Counted from the stretch's first letter, positions 15,314 through 23,890 are shown. The stretch: DNA of 64,000 nucleotides from Pseudofrankia coriaricola (GCF_001854805.1 NZ_MBLO01000271.1:1-64000); one strand, 5' to 3'. Notes: a model not told the origin generated them from the letters alone. Program-made: numbers and translations.

Positions 15314-16522
15314 ATGCTGAACCGACGCGCCCTGCTGGTCGGTGGCGCCGCCGCGCTGGCCGGCGCCGGCATGGGCGGCGCCGTCGCGGCCACCCGCGCC
15401 GGCGGCGCGGGCCAGGCCACGCTGCTCGCCGCCAGCCAGGTGGCGGTCGACATCCCGGCCCATACCCCTGGCACGCCGCTGCCGCTGGTCATCGTCAACC
15501 ACACCTACCGGTACGCCAACCGCGAGATCTGGTTCTACATCGTCGGCACCGACCTGGGCACCGGCCGGCAGGTCTACGGCCGAGCGGACGGAAGCGTCGC
15601 CGAGGTCGCGCTGGGAGCGGACAGCGGTGGCATCGCGATCCCACTGGTGGCCGACGGCGACACCGTGGCCGCCGTCCCCACCGGGATGTCCGGGCGGATC
15701 TATGTCTCGATCGGCGCGAGGCTCGACTTCCGGATCGTCGCCGACGGGGCGGGCAGGCCGGCGTTGCAGTACCCGGCCGGCTGGGTGCGGGACGCGCCCG
15801 GATACGCGGTGCTGCACGACTTCGTCGAGTTCACGCACAACGCGGCCGGCATGTTCTGCAACACCACCATGGTCGACATGTTCAGCGTCCCGCTCCTGCT
15901 GCGGCTGCACGGCGACGGTGACCAGACCACCGGCCAGGTCGTGCCCGGCGGCCGTGACGCGATCTTCGCCGCGCTCCGCGCGAACCCGGCGTTCGCCCCG
16001 CTGGTGACCGGTGACGTCCGGGTGATCGCCCCGGGGCATGGCATCGACGCCGGGCTGTTCCCGGCCACGTACTACGACCCCTACATCGACGCGGTGTGGA
16101 ACCGCTACGCCTCGGGAGGGCTCACCGTCGACGCCGCCGGGCGGCGCGTCACCGGCCGGGTGGCCGGCGGCGCGCTGGCCTTCGACGGCGGGGTGGCCCC
16201 GTTCGCCCGGCCAAGCACCCGCGACGTCTTCTTCTGCGACGGCGCTCTCGGGGCACCCAACGACGGGGTCACCGGGCCGGTCGCGGCCGTGCTCGGGGCC
16301 GGGTTCAACCGCTCGACACTGCTGACCAGCGCCGAGCAGCCCGCCAGTGACCCGGGTGCGTATTACCAGGACGCCGTCACCAACCACTACGCACGAGTCC
16401 TGCACGAGCACACCGACAGCCACCGCGCCTACGGCTTCGCCTTCGACGACGTCGCCGGCCAGGCCTCCTACGTCGAGGACCACGCGCCGTCGCAGCTCAC
16501 CCTCGTACTGACCCCGTTCTGA
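15314..16522 (+). CDS. GH64 beta-1,3-glucanase (laminaripentaose-producing type), Tat-exported
   Basis: A 402-residue protein with a twin-arginine signal (LNRRALLVGGAAALAGAGMG), then a GH64 domain over almost the whole length. The N-terminal half is a beta-barrel (PLVIVNHTYRYANREIWFYI, GRIYVSIGARLDF). The central VEFTHNAAGMFCNTTMVDMF carries the conserved acidic/Asn-rich active-site strand of the family, and the C-terminal VLHEHTDSHRAYGFAFDDV completes it. Enzymes of this family release oligosaccharides from beta-1,3-glucan, a major fungal cell-wall polymer. The ATG at 15314 follows GAGGAGACC; an in-frame GTG lies one codon before. Its neighbour is the chitinase, so the pair looks aimed at fungal walls. 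Confidence 0.87.
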   Translation: MLNRRALLVGGAAALAGAGMGGAVAATRAGGAGQATLLAASQVAVDIPAHTPGTPLPLVIVNHTYRYANREIWFYIVGTDLGTGRQVYGRADGSVAEVALGADSGGIAIPLVADGDTVAAVPTGMSGRIYVSIGARLDFRIVADGAGRPALQYPAGWVRDAPGYAVLHDFVEFTHNAAGMFCNTTMVDMFSVPLLLRLHGDGDQTTGQVVPGGRDAIFAALRANPAFAPLVTGDVRVIAPGHGIDAGLFPATYYDPYIDAVWNRYASGGLTVDAAGRRVTGRVAGGALAFDGGVAPFARPSTRDVFFCDGALGAPNDGVTGPVAAVLGAGFNRSTLLTSAEQPASDPGAYYQDAVTNHYARVLHEHTDSHRAYGFAFDDVAGQASYVEDHAPSQLTLVLTPF

Positions 16523-16532
16523 CCCGTTCTGA

Positions 16533-16559
16533 CCCGGGGCCGCGGCCCGCGGCCCCGGG
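16533..16559 (+). terminator. Strong GC hairpin after the glucanase gene
   Basis: A near-continuous palindrome: CCCGGGGCCGCGG pairs with CCGCGGCCCCGGG around a very short centre, starting 10 bp after the stop codon. Confidence 0.65.
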
Positions 16560-16669
16560 CGCGGGTTTGACGCGACTGGCCGGCGCTGTCCGCGCCGCCC
16601 GCCCATGGCGGCCCTCACCGCCACGAGTAACGGTCAGCGCCACGGGCTTGTGACCTACGACCCCCTCCA

Positions 16670-16688
16670 TTAGGTTAGGCAAACCTAA
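16670..16688 (+). promoter_or_regulatory. DtxR/IdeR-type iron box
   Basis: TTAGGTTAGGCAAACCTAA matches the known DtxR/IdeR consensus (TTAGGTTAGGCTAACCTAA) at 18 of 19 positions. It lies 87 bp upstream of the thioesterase ATG. Iron-loaded IdeR would repress here, so the thioesterase should be expressed under iron limitation. Confidence 0.85.
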
Positions 16689-16715
16689 TGCAGAGGGACC
16701 ATAGTGGAGGACGCG

Positions 16716-16778
16716 GTGCAGCAGATGACGGGCGTTGCCAGCGGTGGCGCCGCCCCACGTCACCCGGCTGGCGCATGA
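16716..16778 (+). CDS. Possible 20-residue leader peptide before the thioesterase
   Basis: GGAGG at 16706-16710 precedes a GTG at 16716 (and an in-frame ATG at 16725). The frame runs 20 codons and ends in a TGA that overlaps the thioesterase ATG (ATGA at 16775-16778). The peptide is Gly/Ala-rich (MTGVASGGAAPRHPAGA). The ribosome-binding site fits this small frame better than it fits the thioesterase, so translational coupling is possible. No homology is claimed. Confidence 0.35.
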   Translation: MQQMTGVASGGAAPRHPAGA

Positions 16779-17743
16779 CCGCCCCGCGTTCCTCGGTCTG
16801 GCTGCGGTGCCGCGGGCGGCGTCCTGACGCCCGGTACCGGGTCGTCGTCTTTCCGCACGCCGGCGGTACCGCCAACGCGTACTGGACCTGGGCAGCGGAG
16901 TTCCCCGCCGACTGCGAGGTGTGGATGACGCAGTACCCCGGCAGGGAGAACCGGAGCGCCGAGCCGCTGGTGGACGCCATGGATCCGCTGGTGGACGGCA
17001 TCGCCGCCGCCATCGCCGACCAGGCCCAGACGTGGGACACCGAGGCTCCCGCGGTCAGGCCTCACTCTGCCGGGACTCCCGACCGTGCCGGGACTTCCGA
17101 TCCCGCCAGGACCGGAGTGCCGCTGGTGCTGTTCGGCCACAGCATGGGCGCGTCCGTCGCCCACGAGACGGCCCGCCGCCTGCGGGAACGCCGGCCGGGC
17201 CTCGTCCGGCTGCTGGTCGTCTCCGCGCGCGCCGCGCCGTCGGTCGCGAGCCCGGGCCAGGAACACCTGCTGTCCCGCGAGCGGTTCCTCGAGGTGCTCC
17301 GCGGCCAGGGCGGCACCGACGAGTCGATCCTCGAGCACGAGGACCTGCTGGACTACCTGCTGCCCATCATCCGCAACGACTACCGGCTGATCGAGACCTA
17401 CCGGCCGCCGTCGGACGACCGGCTGCCGGTGGACATCCTCGCGTTCGCCGGCGCGGACGACCCGACGGTCCGGGTGGCGGACGTCCTGGCCTGGGCCGAC
17501 GTGACAACGGCCTCCTTCGACGGAATGATCTTCCCCGGAGGGCATTTCTACCTCCGCGAGAACCCGGCCCCGGTCATCACCGAACTCGTACGACACCTGC
17601 GACTCGTCGATCAGCGGGAACCGTCGCGTGAGGCACGGTCGACTCCTGAGCCGACCTGGGAAAGCAGCCGGCCATCCGGCGACAGCGTCGATGAGATGGT
17701 GGTCGGTTGCCGCGCTAGAGGGCCAAAGGGTGTGCGAAAATGA
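16775..17743 (+). CDS. Type II thioesterase (alpha/beta hydrolase), iron-regulated
   Basis: About 322 residues from the ATG at 16775 (an in-frame ATG at 16688 would add 29 basic residues that do not look like protein). The fold is that of stand-alone editing thioesterases of NRPS/PKS systems: VVVFPHAGGTANAYWTWA (oxyanion region), TQYPGRENR, the nucleophile elbow FGHSMGAS (Ser about residue 122), an Asp in FAGADDPTV, and the catalytic His in FPGGHFYLREN (about 256). A 20-residue Ser/Pro/Thr insertion precedes the nucleophile strand. Such enzymes clear misprimed carrier proteins. An IdeR box upstream suggests siderophore assembly, yet no NRPS, MbtH or transporter gene is in the window. Its stop lies in the loop of a terminator. 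Confidence 0.85.
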   Translation: MTAPRSSVWLRCRGRRPDARYRVVVFPHAGGTANAYWTWAAEFPADCEVWMTQYPGRENRSAEPLVDAMDPLVDGIAAAIADQAQTWDTEAPAVRPHSAGTPDRAGTSDPARTGVPLVLFGHSMGASVAHETARRLRERRPGLVRLLVVSARAAPSVASPGQEHLLSRERFLEVLRGQGGTDESILEHEDLLDYLLPIIRNDYRLIETYRPPSDDRLPVDILAFAGADDPTVRVADVLAWADVTTASFDGMIFPGGHFYLRENPAPVITELVRHLRLVDQREPSREARSTPEPTWESSRPSGDSVDEMVVGCRARGPKGVRK

Positions 17744-17760
17744 TCTTCCTTCGCACACCC
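17728..17760. terminator. Bidirectional terminator between convergent genes
   Basis: GGGTGTGCGAA pairs perfectly with TTCGCACACCC (11 bp, 11-nt loop). The left arm codes the last residues of the thioesterase and its TGA stop is inside the loop. The SGNH hydrolase of the opposite strand ends 24 bp further right. Confidence 0.7.
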
Positions 17761-17783
17761 GGCGGCCGTTGTCCCCAGGATCA

Positions 17784-18974
17784 CTATAGGAGGGTGAGGT
17801 CGATGGCGTCGGCCATTGCCTGGTAGCCGGCGTCGTTGGGGTGCAGATGGTCGCCGGAGTCGTGGGTTGGGTCGAGCGCGTCGCCCATTGCCAGGGCCAG
17901 GTCGATGACCGTGTCGTACTCCCCCGACCCGTGGATCCAGGCGTTGACCGTGGTGCGCTTGGCCTCGCTGCTCGGGGTGGAGAACGCCGAGCCGCGTATG
18001 GGCAGCAGCGTCACCCCGACCGTGCGCAGGCCCGTGGCTCGAGCCCGCCGGGCCATGTCCCGGTGTCCGGCTATGACCTCCTCCGCCGAGACCTCGGTAA
18101 ATGGCGCGAGGACTGGGAAAGGCGAGTCCAGCGCCACCTCGCTGATCCCGATGTCGTTGATTCCGGCGAAGATCATCACTGTGTTCACCCCCGGCTGGGT
18201 CAGCACGTCGCGGTGGAACCGGGTGGTGGCCCGGTCGCCCAGCCAGGGCGAGTCGACCATGACGCGGTTGCCTCCGATCCCCTGGTTCAGCACCGCCCGC
18301 GGCATGCCCGCGGCCACCAGCCTCCGCGAGAGCTGGTCGGGGAAGCGGTGGTTGGTGTCCTGGGTGCTGCCGGTTCCGTCGGTGAGCGAGTCGCCGAACA
18401 CCACAATGCCGTCGTCGTGGTTGCCGTCGTCGTGGATGCCGTCGTGTTGGGCTCCGGCCACGTCGACCCCGACCAGGTAGTACCAGGACTGGGAGGTCTC
18501 AGTGAACGCCGTGTCGTCCGGGTCCGCGCGGTGGTCGCCCGTCGCCCGGTAGGCCGTCGCCAGCGCCTGGGCGTGGTAGGTCGCGGGCCCGGAAGGCTCG
18601 GCCAGGTACGCCGTGACGGTCACCGAGTCCAGCGCATCGGCAGGAAAGGCGACCCCATCGGTGGCCAGGTCGGAGCCGGCCGGGACGGTAAATGTCGCAT
18701 TGCCGCCCACGGTCAGCTCCCGCAGGGTGTTGGGCTTCACCGCGGCACCACCCACAGTGACTGCCACAGTAAGGCCCGTGACGCGCAGGGGAAGGGTCCC
18801 GTAGCGATTGGACAGCCGTATTCTCAGCGTCTCGCCGCCGATGCTGAGCCGGACAACCTGGCGGATGGTCTGGTCGGCGAAGCCTTCCTCGGACCAGTTA
18901 GGGGCGAAGCCGGCCCCGGGCCGCTGCGGCGAGGTGGTCCAGGCGGCCGTCCAGCGGTGCTTCTGGCCGCTCAT
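17784..18974 (-). CDS. SGNH/GDSL-type hydrolase (esterase family)
   Basis: A 396-residue protein with all four SGNH blocks: GDSLTDG (Ser nucleophile, about residue 193), GIGGNRV (Gly), FAGINDIG (Asn) and DHLHPNDAG (Asp/His pair, about 376). The N-terminal 180 residues form a beta-sandwich-like domain (AAWTTSPQRPG, GGETLRIRLSNRYG) seen in the secreted carbohydrate-esterase relatives; no signal peptide is evident here, and the protein starts MSGQKHRWT. It is the last gene of a coupled operon (its ATG overlaps the stop of the SnoaL-like gene). An asparagine/Asp/His-rich insert (HDGIHDDGNHDDG) precedes the GDSL block. The ester substrate is unknown. Confidence 0.85.
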   Translation of the reverse strand: MSGQKHRWTAAWTTSPQRPGAGFAPNWSEEGFADQTIRQVVRLSIGGETLRIRLSNRYGTLPLRVTGLTVAVTVGGAAVKPNTLRELTVGGNATFTVPAGSDLATDGVAFPADALDSVTVTAYLAEPSGPATYHAQALATAYRATGDHRADPDDTAFTETSQSWYYLVGVDVAGAQHDGIHDDGNHDDGIVVFGDSLTDGTGSTQDTNHRFPDQLSRRLVAAGMPRAVLNQGIGGNRVMVDSPWLGDRATTRFHRDVLTQPGVNTVMIFAGINDIGISEVALDSPFPVLAPFTEVSAEEVIAGHRDMARRARATGLRTVGVTLLPIRGSAFSTPSSEAKRTTVNAWIHGSGEYDTVIDLALAMGDALDPTHDSGDHLHPNDAGYQAMADAIDLTLL

Positions 18975-19303
18975 GCGAAGAATCCAACGACGGTGCGGAT
19001 CCGGTTCTCGGCGAACTCCACAAGGTCGTAGCCGGTGGCCACGGTGCCTAGCCGCCAGGTGAACAGCGCGCGGTCGTGGTGGGCGCCGAGCACCACGTCG
19101 AGGGTGAACCGCAGGTCGCCGAACCTTTCCTGCGCCTGGCCGATCGCCTCCGACAGTGCGTCGTGGCCTCGCAGGCCGGCGTAGTCGGGGTCGGTGTAGA
19201 CCGAGTCCTCCGTCAGGACAGATGTCATGAGCGTCTCCCGGGCCGCGCTGTCCCGCTCGTTCCAGACGTCGAGGTACTTGAGGATCAGGTCAGTGGTGCT
19301 CAC
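18971..19303 (-). CDS. SnoaL-like / NTF2-fold protein
   Basis: A 110-residue protein of the SnoaL/nuclear transport factor 2 fold: LKYLDVWNERDSAARETLM at the start, YTDPDYAGLRGHDALSEAI in the middle, and FTWRLGTVATGYDLVEF at the end. Such proteins act as isomerases, hydrolases or ligand-binding proteins on small polyketide- or terpenoid-like molecules. The GTG start at 19303 follows GGAAGGAACC and overlaps the stop of the MFS gene by 3 bases (GTGA). A longer upstream reading is the MFS C-terminus in another frame. Both overlaps indicate one operon with the transporter and the esterase. Confidence 0.8.
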   Translation of the reverse strand: MSTTDLILKYLDVWNERDSAARETLMTSVLTEDSVYTDPDYAGLRGHDALSEAIGQAQERFGDLRFTLDVVLGAHHDRALFTWRLGTVATGYDLVEFAENRIRTVVGFFA

Positions 19304-20702
19304 GCGCTGGTTCCTTCCAGAACGGGGGTCCGCGGTGTTTCGGCGGCGGGCTGGGATGGCTTGAGCGCGAGGGCGATCAGGCCGCCGACGACGGTGGCGG
19401 CGGCGGCCGTCCATCCGGCGGCGTGCAGGCCGTGGAGCGGGTGGGGCGAGCCGGTGACGATCGCGACGAAGACCGCGAGGCCCAGCGCGCCGCCGACCTC
19501 CTTGGCGGTGCTGGCCAGCCCCGACGCGACGCCCTGCTCATGGGGCGCGACGCCGGATCCGGCGGACGCGAACAGCGTGACAAAGGCGACGCCGCCGAAC
19601 AGGCCCCACACCACGCTGCCGGGCAGCAGGGTCCAGAAACCGCCCTCGGCGGAGGTGCCCGCGACCATGACAGCGATGCCCACGCCGGTTCCGACCGTCG
19701 ACACCGCGAGCGTCGCGCGGATTCCCCAGCGGTTGAGCAGCGGCGGGGTGACCTTGATGGCGGCGACCATGCAGGCGAGCGTGAGCGGCAGGAACGTGAG
19801 TCCTGCCCGCAGCGAGCTGTAGCCGAGGACGGGTTGCAGGTAGGTGGTGAGGATGTAGAAGCCGCCGCCGAGCGTGCCCTGGAAGACGGCAATAACGATC
19901 ATGGTGGTGGCGAGGTTCCGGCCCCGCGCCAGCCGCAGGGGTATCAGCGGATCGCGGGCGCGGGCCTCCACAATCAGCAGCAGCACGAGCATGACCACCC
20001 CGGCGGCCAACGCACCTGTGCCGCGCACCGAGGCCCATCCGGCCTCCGGGCCGGACGCCAGGCCGAACACGAGTAGTGCCGCACCCGCCGTGGCCAGCAC
20101 AGCCCCCAGCGCATCGAACCCACCGGCGGTGCGGCTCGGGTCGGCGGGCAGCAGCCGGGACCCGGCAAGGACGCAGCCGAACGCCAACGGCACGTTGACG
20201 AAGAACACCCATTCCCAGCCCAGGTAGTTGGTCAGCACCCCGCCCAGCAGCGACCCGGCGGCCAGCCCCGCGCTGCCGGCCATACCCCAGGCGCCCAGCG
20301 CCCGGTTGCGCGCGGGCCCCTCCGCGAACCCCCGGTAGATGAGCGTGAGCGTCGCCGGAGTCAGCAGAGCCCCACCCGCCCCCTGAACCGCGCGGGCGGC
20401 GACGAGTGCCTCGGGACCAGGAGCCAGGCCACCCGCCAGCGACGCGACGCCGACAGCGCCAGCCCGGTCATGAACATCCGGCGCGGCCCCAGCCGGTCCA
20501 CGGCCCGCCCGCCGAACAGCAGCAGGCCGCCAAGCCCGACGGCGTACGCGCTGACCACCCACTGGACGGACCGCGGGCTGAAGTCCAGCGCGTCCCCGAT
20601 GTCGGGCAGCGCCACGTACACGATGTTGTAGTCAAGCGCCACGATCAGCTGGGTCACGGCCAGCAGCGCGAGGCGAAGTCGTTCTCGCTCCATGATCCTC
20701 AT
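19300..20702 (-). pseudogene. MFS drug-exporter family (DHA2-type), single frameshift
   Basis: The reading starts at an ATG at 20702 (MRIMERERLRLALLAVTQL) with the first helices and the A-motif GGRAVDRLGPRRMFMTGLAL, then shifts frame near 20453 and continues (GVASLAGGLAPGPEALVAAR) to the stop at 19300. Together they give about 465 residues and 14 helices, typical of EmrB/QacA proteins; the motif C-like AWGMAGSAGLAAGSLLGGVL is in the second part. Adding a single T to make CTGTTCGGC would restore the frame (LALFGVASL). It is either a sequencing slip or a real inactivating deletion. The gene is divergent from a TetR regulator by 80 bp and heads a coupled operon. Confidence 0.8.
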
Positions 20703-20782
20703 TCTCTACACGCAGAAGATTTACTACACGGTGTTCAGCATCGATGCGCCGTACAGTAACGGAACGCTGTAGAGTGTCAAGG
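20703..20782. promoter_or_regulatory. Divergent promoter region of the TetR and MFS genes
   Basis: An 80-bp spacer with short dyads: ACACGGTGT (20726-20734) and the matching half-sites TCTACA (20705-20710) and TGTAGA (20768-20773). These are reasonable TetR operator candidates but none is long enough to be decisive. Confidence 0.35.
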
Positions 20783-21520
20783 GTGACCGACCACACCCCG
20801 AGCCGCCGCGACCGGCTGCGCGCGGAGACCAGCGCCGAGATCAAGGCGATCGCGCTCAAGCTCATGGCGGACGGCGGCCCCGACGCCATCTCGCTGCGCG
20901 CCATCGCCCGCGAGATGGGCATGACGGCCGGCGCGATCTACAGCTACTTCGCCACCCGCGACGACCTGATCACCGCGCTGATCGGCGACGTCTACACGTC
21001 CGCGATCCAGACCCTCGAGTCCGCCAGGGACGCCATGCCGGAAAGCGATCCGGGCGGCCGGATCATGGCCTGGGCGCAGGCCATACGCGCGTGGGCCCTC
21101 GCGAATCCCGAAGGCTTCCGGCTCATCTACGGCGACCCGGTGCCCGGTTACCACGCACCCGACGACGGCCCCGCCAAGGACGCCGAGCTGCGCGCCTGCA
21201 CCGGACTCATCGGTCTCGTGGCCGGCGCCTGGCCGGCGGCCCACGCGCTTCAGCCGAACGACCGGCAGTACATCTGGACCGATTTCGACCCGGGTCTAGC
21301 CGCCCACGTCCAGACGGACTTCCCGGATCTTCCGCCGGCCGCAGTGGCACTGGCCCTGCGCGTGTGGGGCCGCATGCACGGCCTCATGGCCCTCGAGATC
21401 TACGGCCACCTGCGCACACTCATGCACGATCCGGCGACCGTCTACCGCGACGAGATGCGCGACCTCATCGCGTCCCTCGGCCTCATGCCCCCGGCCCCCT
21501 CCCAGACCCCGTTTCACTGA
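20783..21520 (+). CDS. TetR/AcrR family transcriptional regulator
   Basis: A 245-residue regulator. The DNA-binding part is residues 10-60: IKAIALKLMADGGPDAISLR, AIAREMGMTAGAIYSYFATR and DDLITALI. The C-terminal ligand domain contains RAWALANPEGFRLIYGDPVP and LRVWGRMHGLMALEIYGHL, the WHG-type pattern of the TetR_C_13 group. The GTG at 20783 is preferred over an upstream in-frame ATG (20744) because the latter lies inside the divergent promoter. It most likely represses the divergent MFS-SnoaL-SGNH operon and itself. Confidence 0.88.
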   Translation: MTDHTPSRRDRLRAETSAEIKAIALKLMADGGPDAISLRAIAREMGMTAGAIYSYFATRDDLITALIGDVYTSAIQTLESARDAMPESDPGGRIMAWAQAIRAWALANPEGFRLIYGDPVPGYHAPDDGPAKDAELRACTGLIGLVAGAWPAAHALQPNDRQYIWTDFDPGLAAHVQTDFPDLPPAAVALALRVWGRMHGLMALEIYGHLRTLMHDPATVYRDEMRDLIASLGLMPPAPSQTPFH

Positions 21521-21529
21521 CGGCCGACA

Positions 21530-21552
21530 GACATCCCATGGGCTCGGATGTC
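21530..21552. terminator. Small hairpin between tetR-type gene and htpG
   Basis: GACATCC pairs with GGATGTC (7 bp, 9-nt loop) 10 bp after the TetR stop, between convergent genes. Confidence 0.4.
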
Positions 21553-21646
21553 CAGCCACAGCTGGTGACGGCGCATAGGCGCAATACCTACCCAGCCACC
21601 TCGTCAGCCCGGTCCCAGCCACACCACCGCCATAAGCGGAACCGTG

Positions 21647-23599
21647 TCAGAGTGCGCTGGCCAGGCGGTCGGCGAGGAGGCGGGTGAAGCGAGCCGGGTC
21701 GCGAAGTTCTCCGCCCTCGGCGAGCAGCGCCAGACCGTACAGCAGGTCCGCCGTCTCGGCGAGAACGTCGGAGTCCGCGTCCTGTTCGTGTGCCTTGCGC
21801 AGCCCGACGACCAGCGGATGGGTGGGGTTGAGCTCCAGGATGCGCCGGGGGTGCGGCACGTTCTGCCCCATGGCGCGGTACATCTTCTCCAGGGCCGGGG
21901 TCATGTCGAACGTGTCGCCCACGAGGCAGGCCGGCGACGTGGTGAGGCGGGTGGACAGGCGGACCTCCTTCACGTCGTCCTGAAGCCTGCCCGCCAGCCA
22001 GGGCAGCAGGGCGGCGAACTCCTTGCGCCGCTGTTCCCGCTCAAGCTCGCCGCTCTTCTTCTCCTCGTCGGTGTCGAGGTCGACCTGGCCCTTGGCGATC
22101 GATTTCAGTGGCCTGCCGTCGAACTGCGCCACCCGCTCGACCCAGACCTCGTCGACCGGGTCGGTCAGGATCAGGACCTCGTAGCCCCTAGCCTGGAAGG
22201 CCTCCATGTGCGGCGAGTTCTCGACCATCGCCCGGGAGTCGCCGGTCAGGTAGTAGATCTCGTTCTGGCCGTCCTTCATCCGATCGACGTACTCGCGCAG
22301 GGTGGTCGCCTGCTCGGCGTCGCGCGTCGAGTCCACCGAGACGATGTCGAGGATCGCCTCCTGGTTGTCGACGTCGTCGACGAGACCCTCCTTGACGGCG
22401 GCGCCGAACTCCTTCCAGAAGGTGCGATACCGCTCGGTGTCGTTCTCCTGAAGGGCCCTGACCGAGGCCAGCGTCTTCTTGACCAGCCGGCGGCGCACCA
22501 GCTGGATCCGGCGGTCCCGCTGAAGGATCTCCCGGGAGATGTTGAGCGACAGGTCATGCGCGTCGACGACGCCCCTGACGAAGCGCAGGTAGTTCGGCAG
22601 CAGCTCCGCGCAGTCGTCCATGATGAACACGCGCTTCACATACAGCTGGACGCCCCGCCTGGCGTCCCGGGTGAACAGGTCGAACGGTGCGCGGGACGGG
22701 ATGAACAACAGTGCCTCGTACTCGAAGGTCCCCTCGCCCTTCATGTGGATGACCTCGAGCGGGTCCGTCCAGTCGTGGCTGAGGTGACGGTAGAACTCGT
22801 CGTACTCGGCCTTGTCGACCTCGCTCTGTGACCGGGCCCACAGCGCCTTCATCGAGTTGAGCGGCTTGTCGTCGGCCTTCTCGCCGCTCTCGCCGGCCTC
22901 GGCCGTCTCGTCGCCTTCCGCGCTCCTGCCGTTCTCGCCGGGCTCCGAGACCAGCCGGATGGGCCACGCGATGAAGTCGGAGTACCGCTTGACGATCTCC
23001 CGGATCTTGCCCTCGTCCGTGTAGTCGAAGAGGTGGTCCTCGCTGTCCTCGGGCTTCAGGTGGACGGTGACCGCGGTGCCCCGGGGCGCGTCGTCCACCG
23101 CCTCTATGACGTAGGTGCCCTCGCCGTCGGACTCCCACCGGATGCCGCCGCTCTCGCCAGCCCGCCCGGTGAGCAGGGTGACCCTGTCGGCGACCATGAA
23201 GGTGGAGTAGAAGCCGACGCCGAACTGCCCGATGAGATCGGACGACGCCCGGGCGTCCTTGGACTCCCTCAGCTTGCGCAGCAGCTCGGCCGTCCCGGAC
23301 TTGGCAATGGTGCCGATGAGCCCGATGACCTCGTCGCGAGACATCCCGATGCCGTTGTCGCGCACGGTCAGCGTGCGCTTCTCCCTGTCGGCCTCGATCT
23401 CGATGCGCAGATCGGCGGCGTCGACCCGCGGGCCGTCGTCGACCAACGACGCGATACGCAGCTTGTCCAGGGCGTCGGACGCGTTGGAGATCAGCTCCCG
23501 CAGGAAGATGTCCTTGTTCGAATAGATCGAATGGATCATCAGCTGCAGAAGCTGACGCGCCTCGGCCTGAAACTCCAGTGTCTCGACCCGGCTGCTCAC
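21647..23599 (-). CDS. htpG: Molecular chaperone HtpG (bacterial Hsp90)
   Basis: A 650-residue Hsp90 homologue, an ATP-dependent homodimeric cytosolic chaperone. The GHKL ATPase domain has FLRELISNASDALDKLR (about 33-49), DNGIGMSRDEV and GQFGVGFYSTF. The middle domain carries LPNYLRFVRGVVDAHDLSL and NISREILQ, with the catalytic Arg loop nearby; the C-terminal dimerisation domain follows. The GTG at 23599 (VSSRVETLEFQAEARQLL) has GGAG upstream and matches the family N-terminus; longer readings add unrelated residues. An acidic, Glu/Ala-rich insert (about residues 215-245, GENGRSAEGDETAEAGESGE) lies between the N and middle domains, as in other HtpG linkers. The gene stands alone. Confidence 0.96.
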   Translation of the reverse strand: MSSRVETLEFQAEARQLLQLMIHSIYSNKDIFLRELISNASDALDKLRIASLVDDGPRVDAADLRIEIEADREKRTLTVRDNGIGMSRDEVIGLIGTIAKSGTAELLRKLRESKDARASSDLIGQFGVGFYSTFMVADRVTLLTGRAGESGGIRWESDGEGTYVIEAVDDAPRGTAVTVHLKPEDSEDHLFDYTDEGKIREIVKRYSDFIAWPIRLVSEPGENGRSAEGDETAEAGESGEKADDKPLNSMKALWARSQSEVDKAEYDEFYRHLSHDWTDPLEVIHMKGEGTFEYEALLFIPSRAPFDLFTRDARRGVQLYVKRVFIMDDCAELLPNYLRFVRGVVDAHDLSLNISREILQRDRRIQLVRRRLVKKTLASVRALQENDTERYRTFWKEFGAAVKEGLVDDVDNQEAILDIVSVDSTRDAEQATTLREYVDRMKDGQNEIYYLTGDSRAMVENSPHMEAFQARGYEVLILTDPVDEVWVERVAQFDGRPLKSIAKGQVDLDTDEEKKSGELEREQRRKEFAALLPWLAGRLQDDVKEVRLSTRLTTSPACLVGDTFDMTPALEKMYRAMGQNVPHPRRILELNPTHPLVVGLRKAHEQDADSDVLAETADLLYGLALLAEGGELRDPARFTRLLADRLASAL

Positions 23600-23630
23600 G
23601 GGGGCTCCTCCATGCACACGAGCAGTCTGC

Positions 23631-23653
23631 ACAACGGTTGTCGGACCGGTCCG
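23631..23653. promoter_or_regulatory. Two adjacent palindromes upstream of htpG
   Basis: ACAACGGTTGT (23631-23641) abuts the perfect 12-mer palindrome CGGACCGGTCCG (23642-23653), 32 bp upstream of the GTG start. Neither matches the HAIR (HspR) or CIRCE heat-shock sites. A repressor site is possible. Confidence 0.35.
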
Positions 23654-23839
23654 GCGGGCGGCGGGCAGCGTCGCGACATCCGCACTCGCCGCCGTCACTG
23701 TCAGGCGACGGGACCGGCAGCCTAGATCATATCGCCGTCGCCATCCCCGCGGCATCGCCGTGCCGGCGACGGGTCCCGCCTGACCTGACGATCAGCGGTG
23801 GCGCCACCGCCGGGCTACCTCCGGGGTCAGAACGGCACA

Positions 23840-23871
23840 GGGCCGCCTTCGGCTCAGGCCGAAGGCGGCCC
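23840..23871 (-). terminator. Strong terminator of the nuclease gene
   Basis: A perfect 14-bp stem (GGGCCGCCTTCGGC with GCCGAAGGCGGCCC) and a TCAG loop, 20 bp downstream of the nuclease stop on the minus strand. No T-tract. Confidence 0.75.
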
Positions 23872-23890
23872 CGCGGGGGTCAGGCCCAGG

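Noticed and set aside
23631-23653. Heat-shock operator (CIRCE or HAIR) before htpG
   Set aside because: The palindromes present do not match either consensus; kept only as unnamed dyads.
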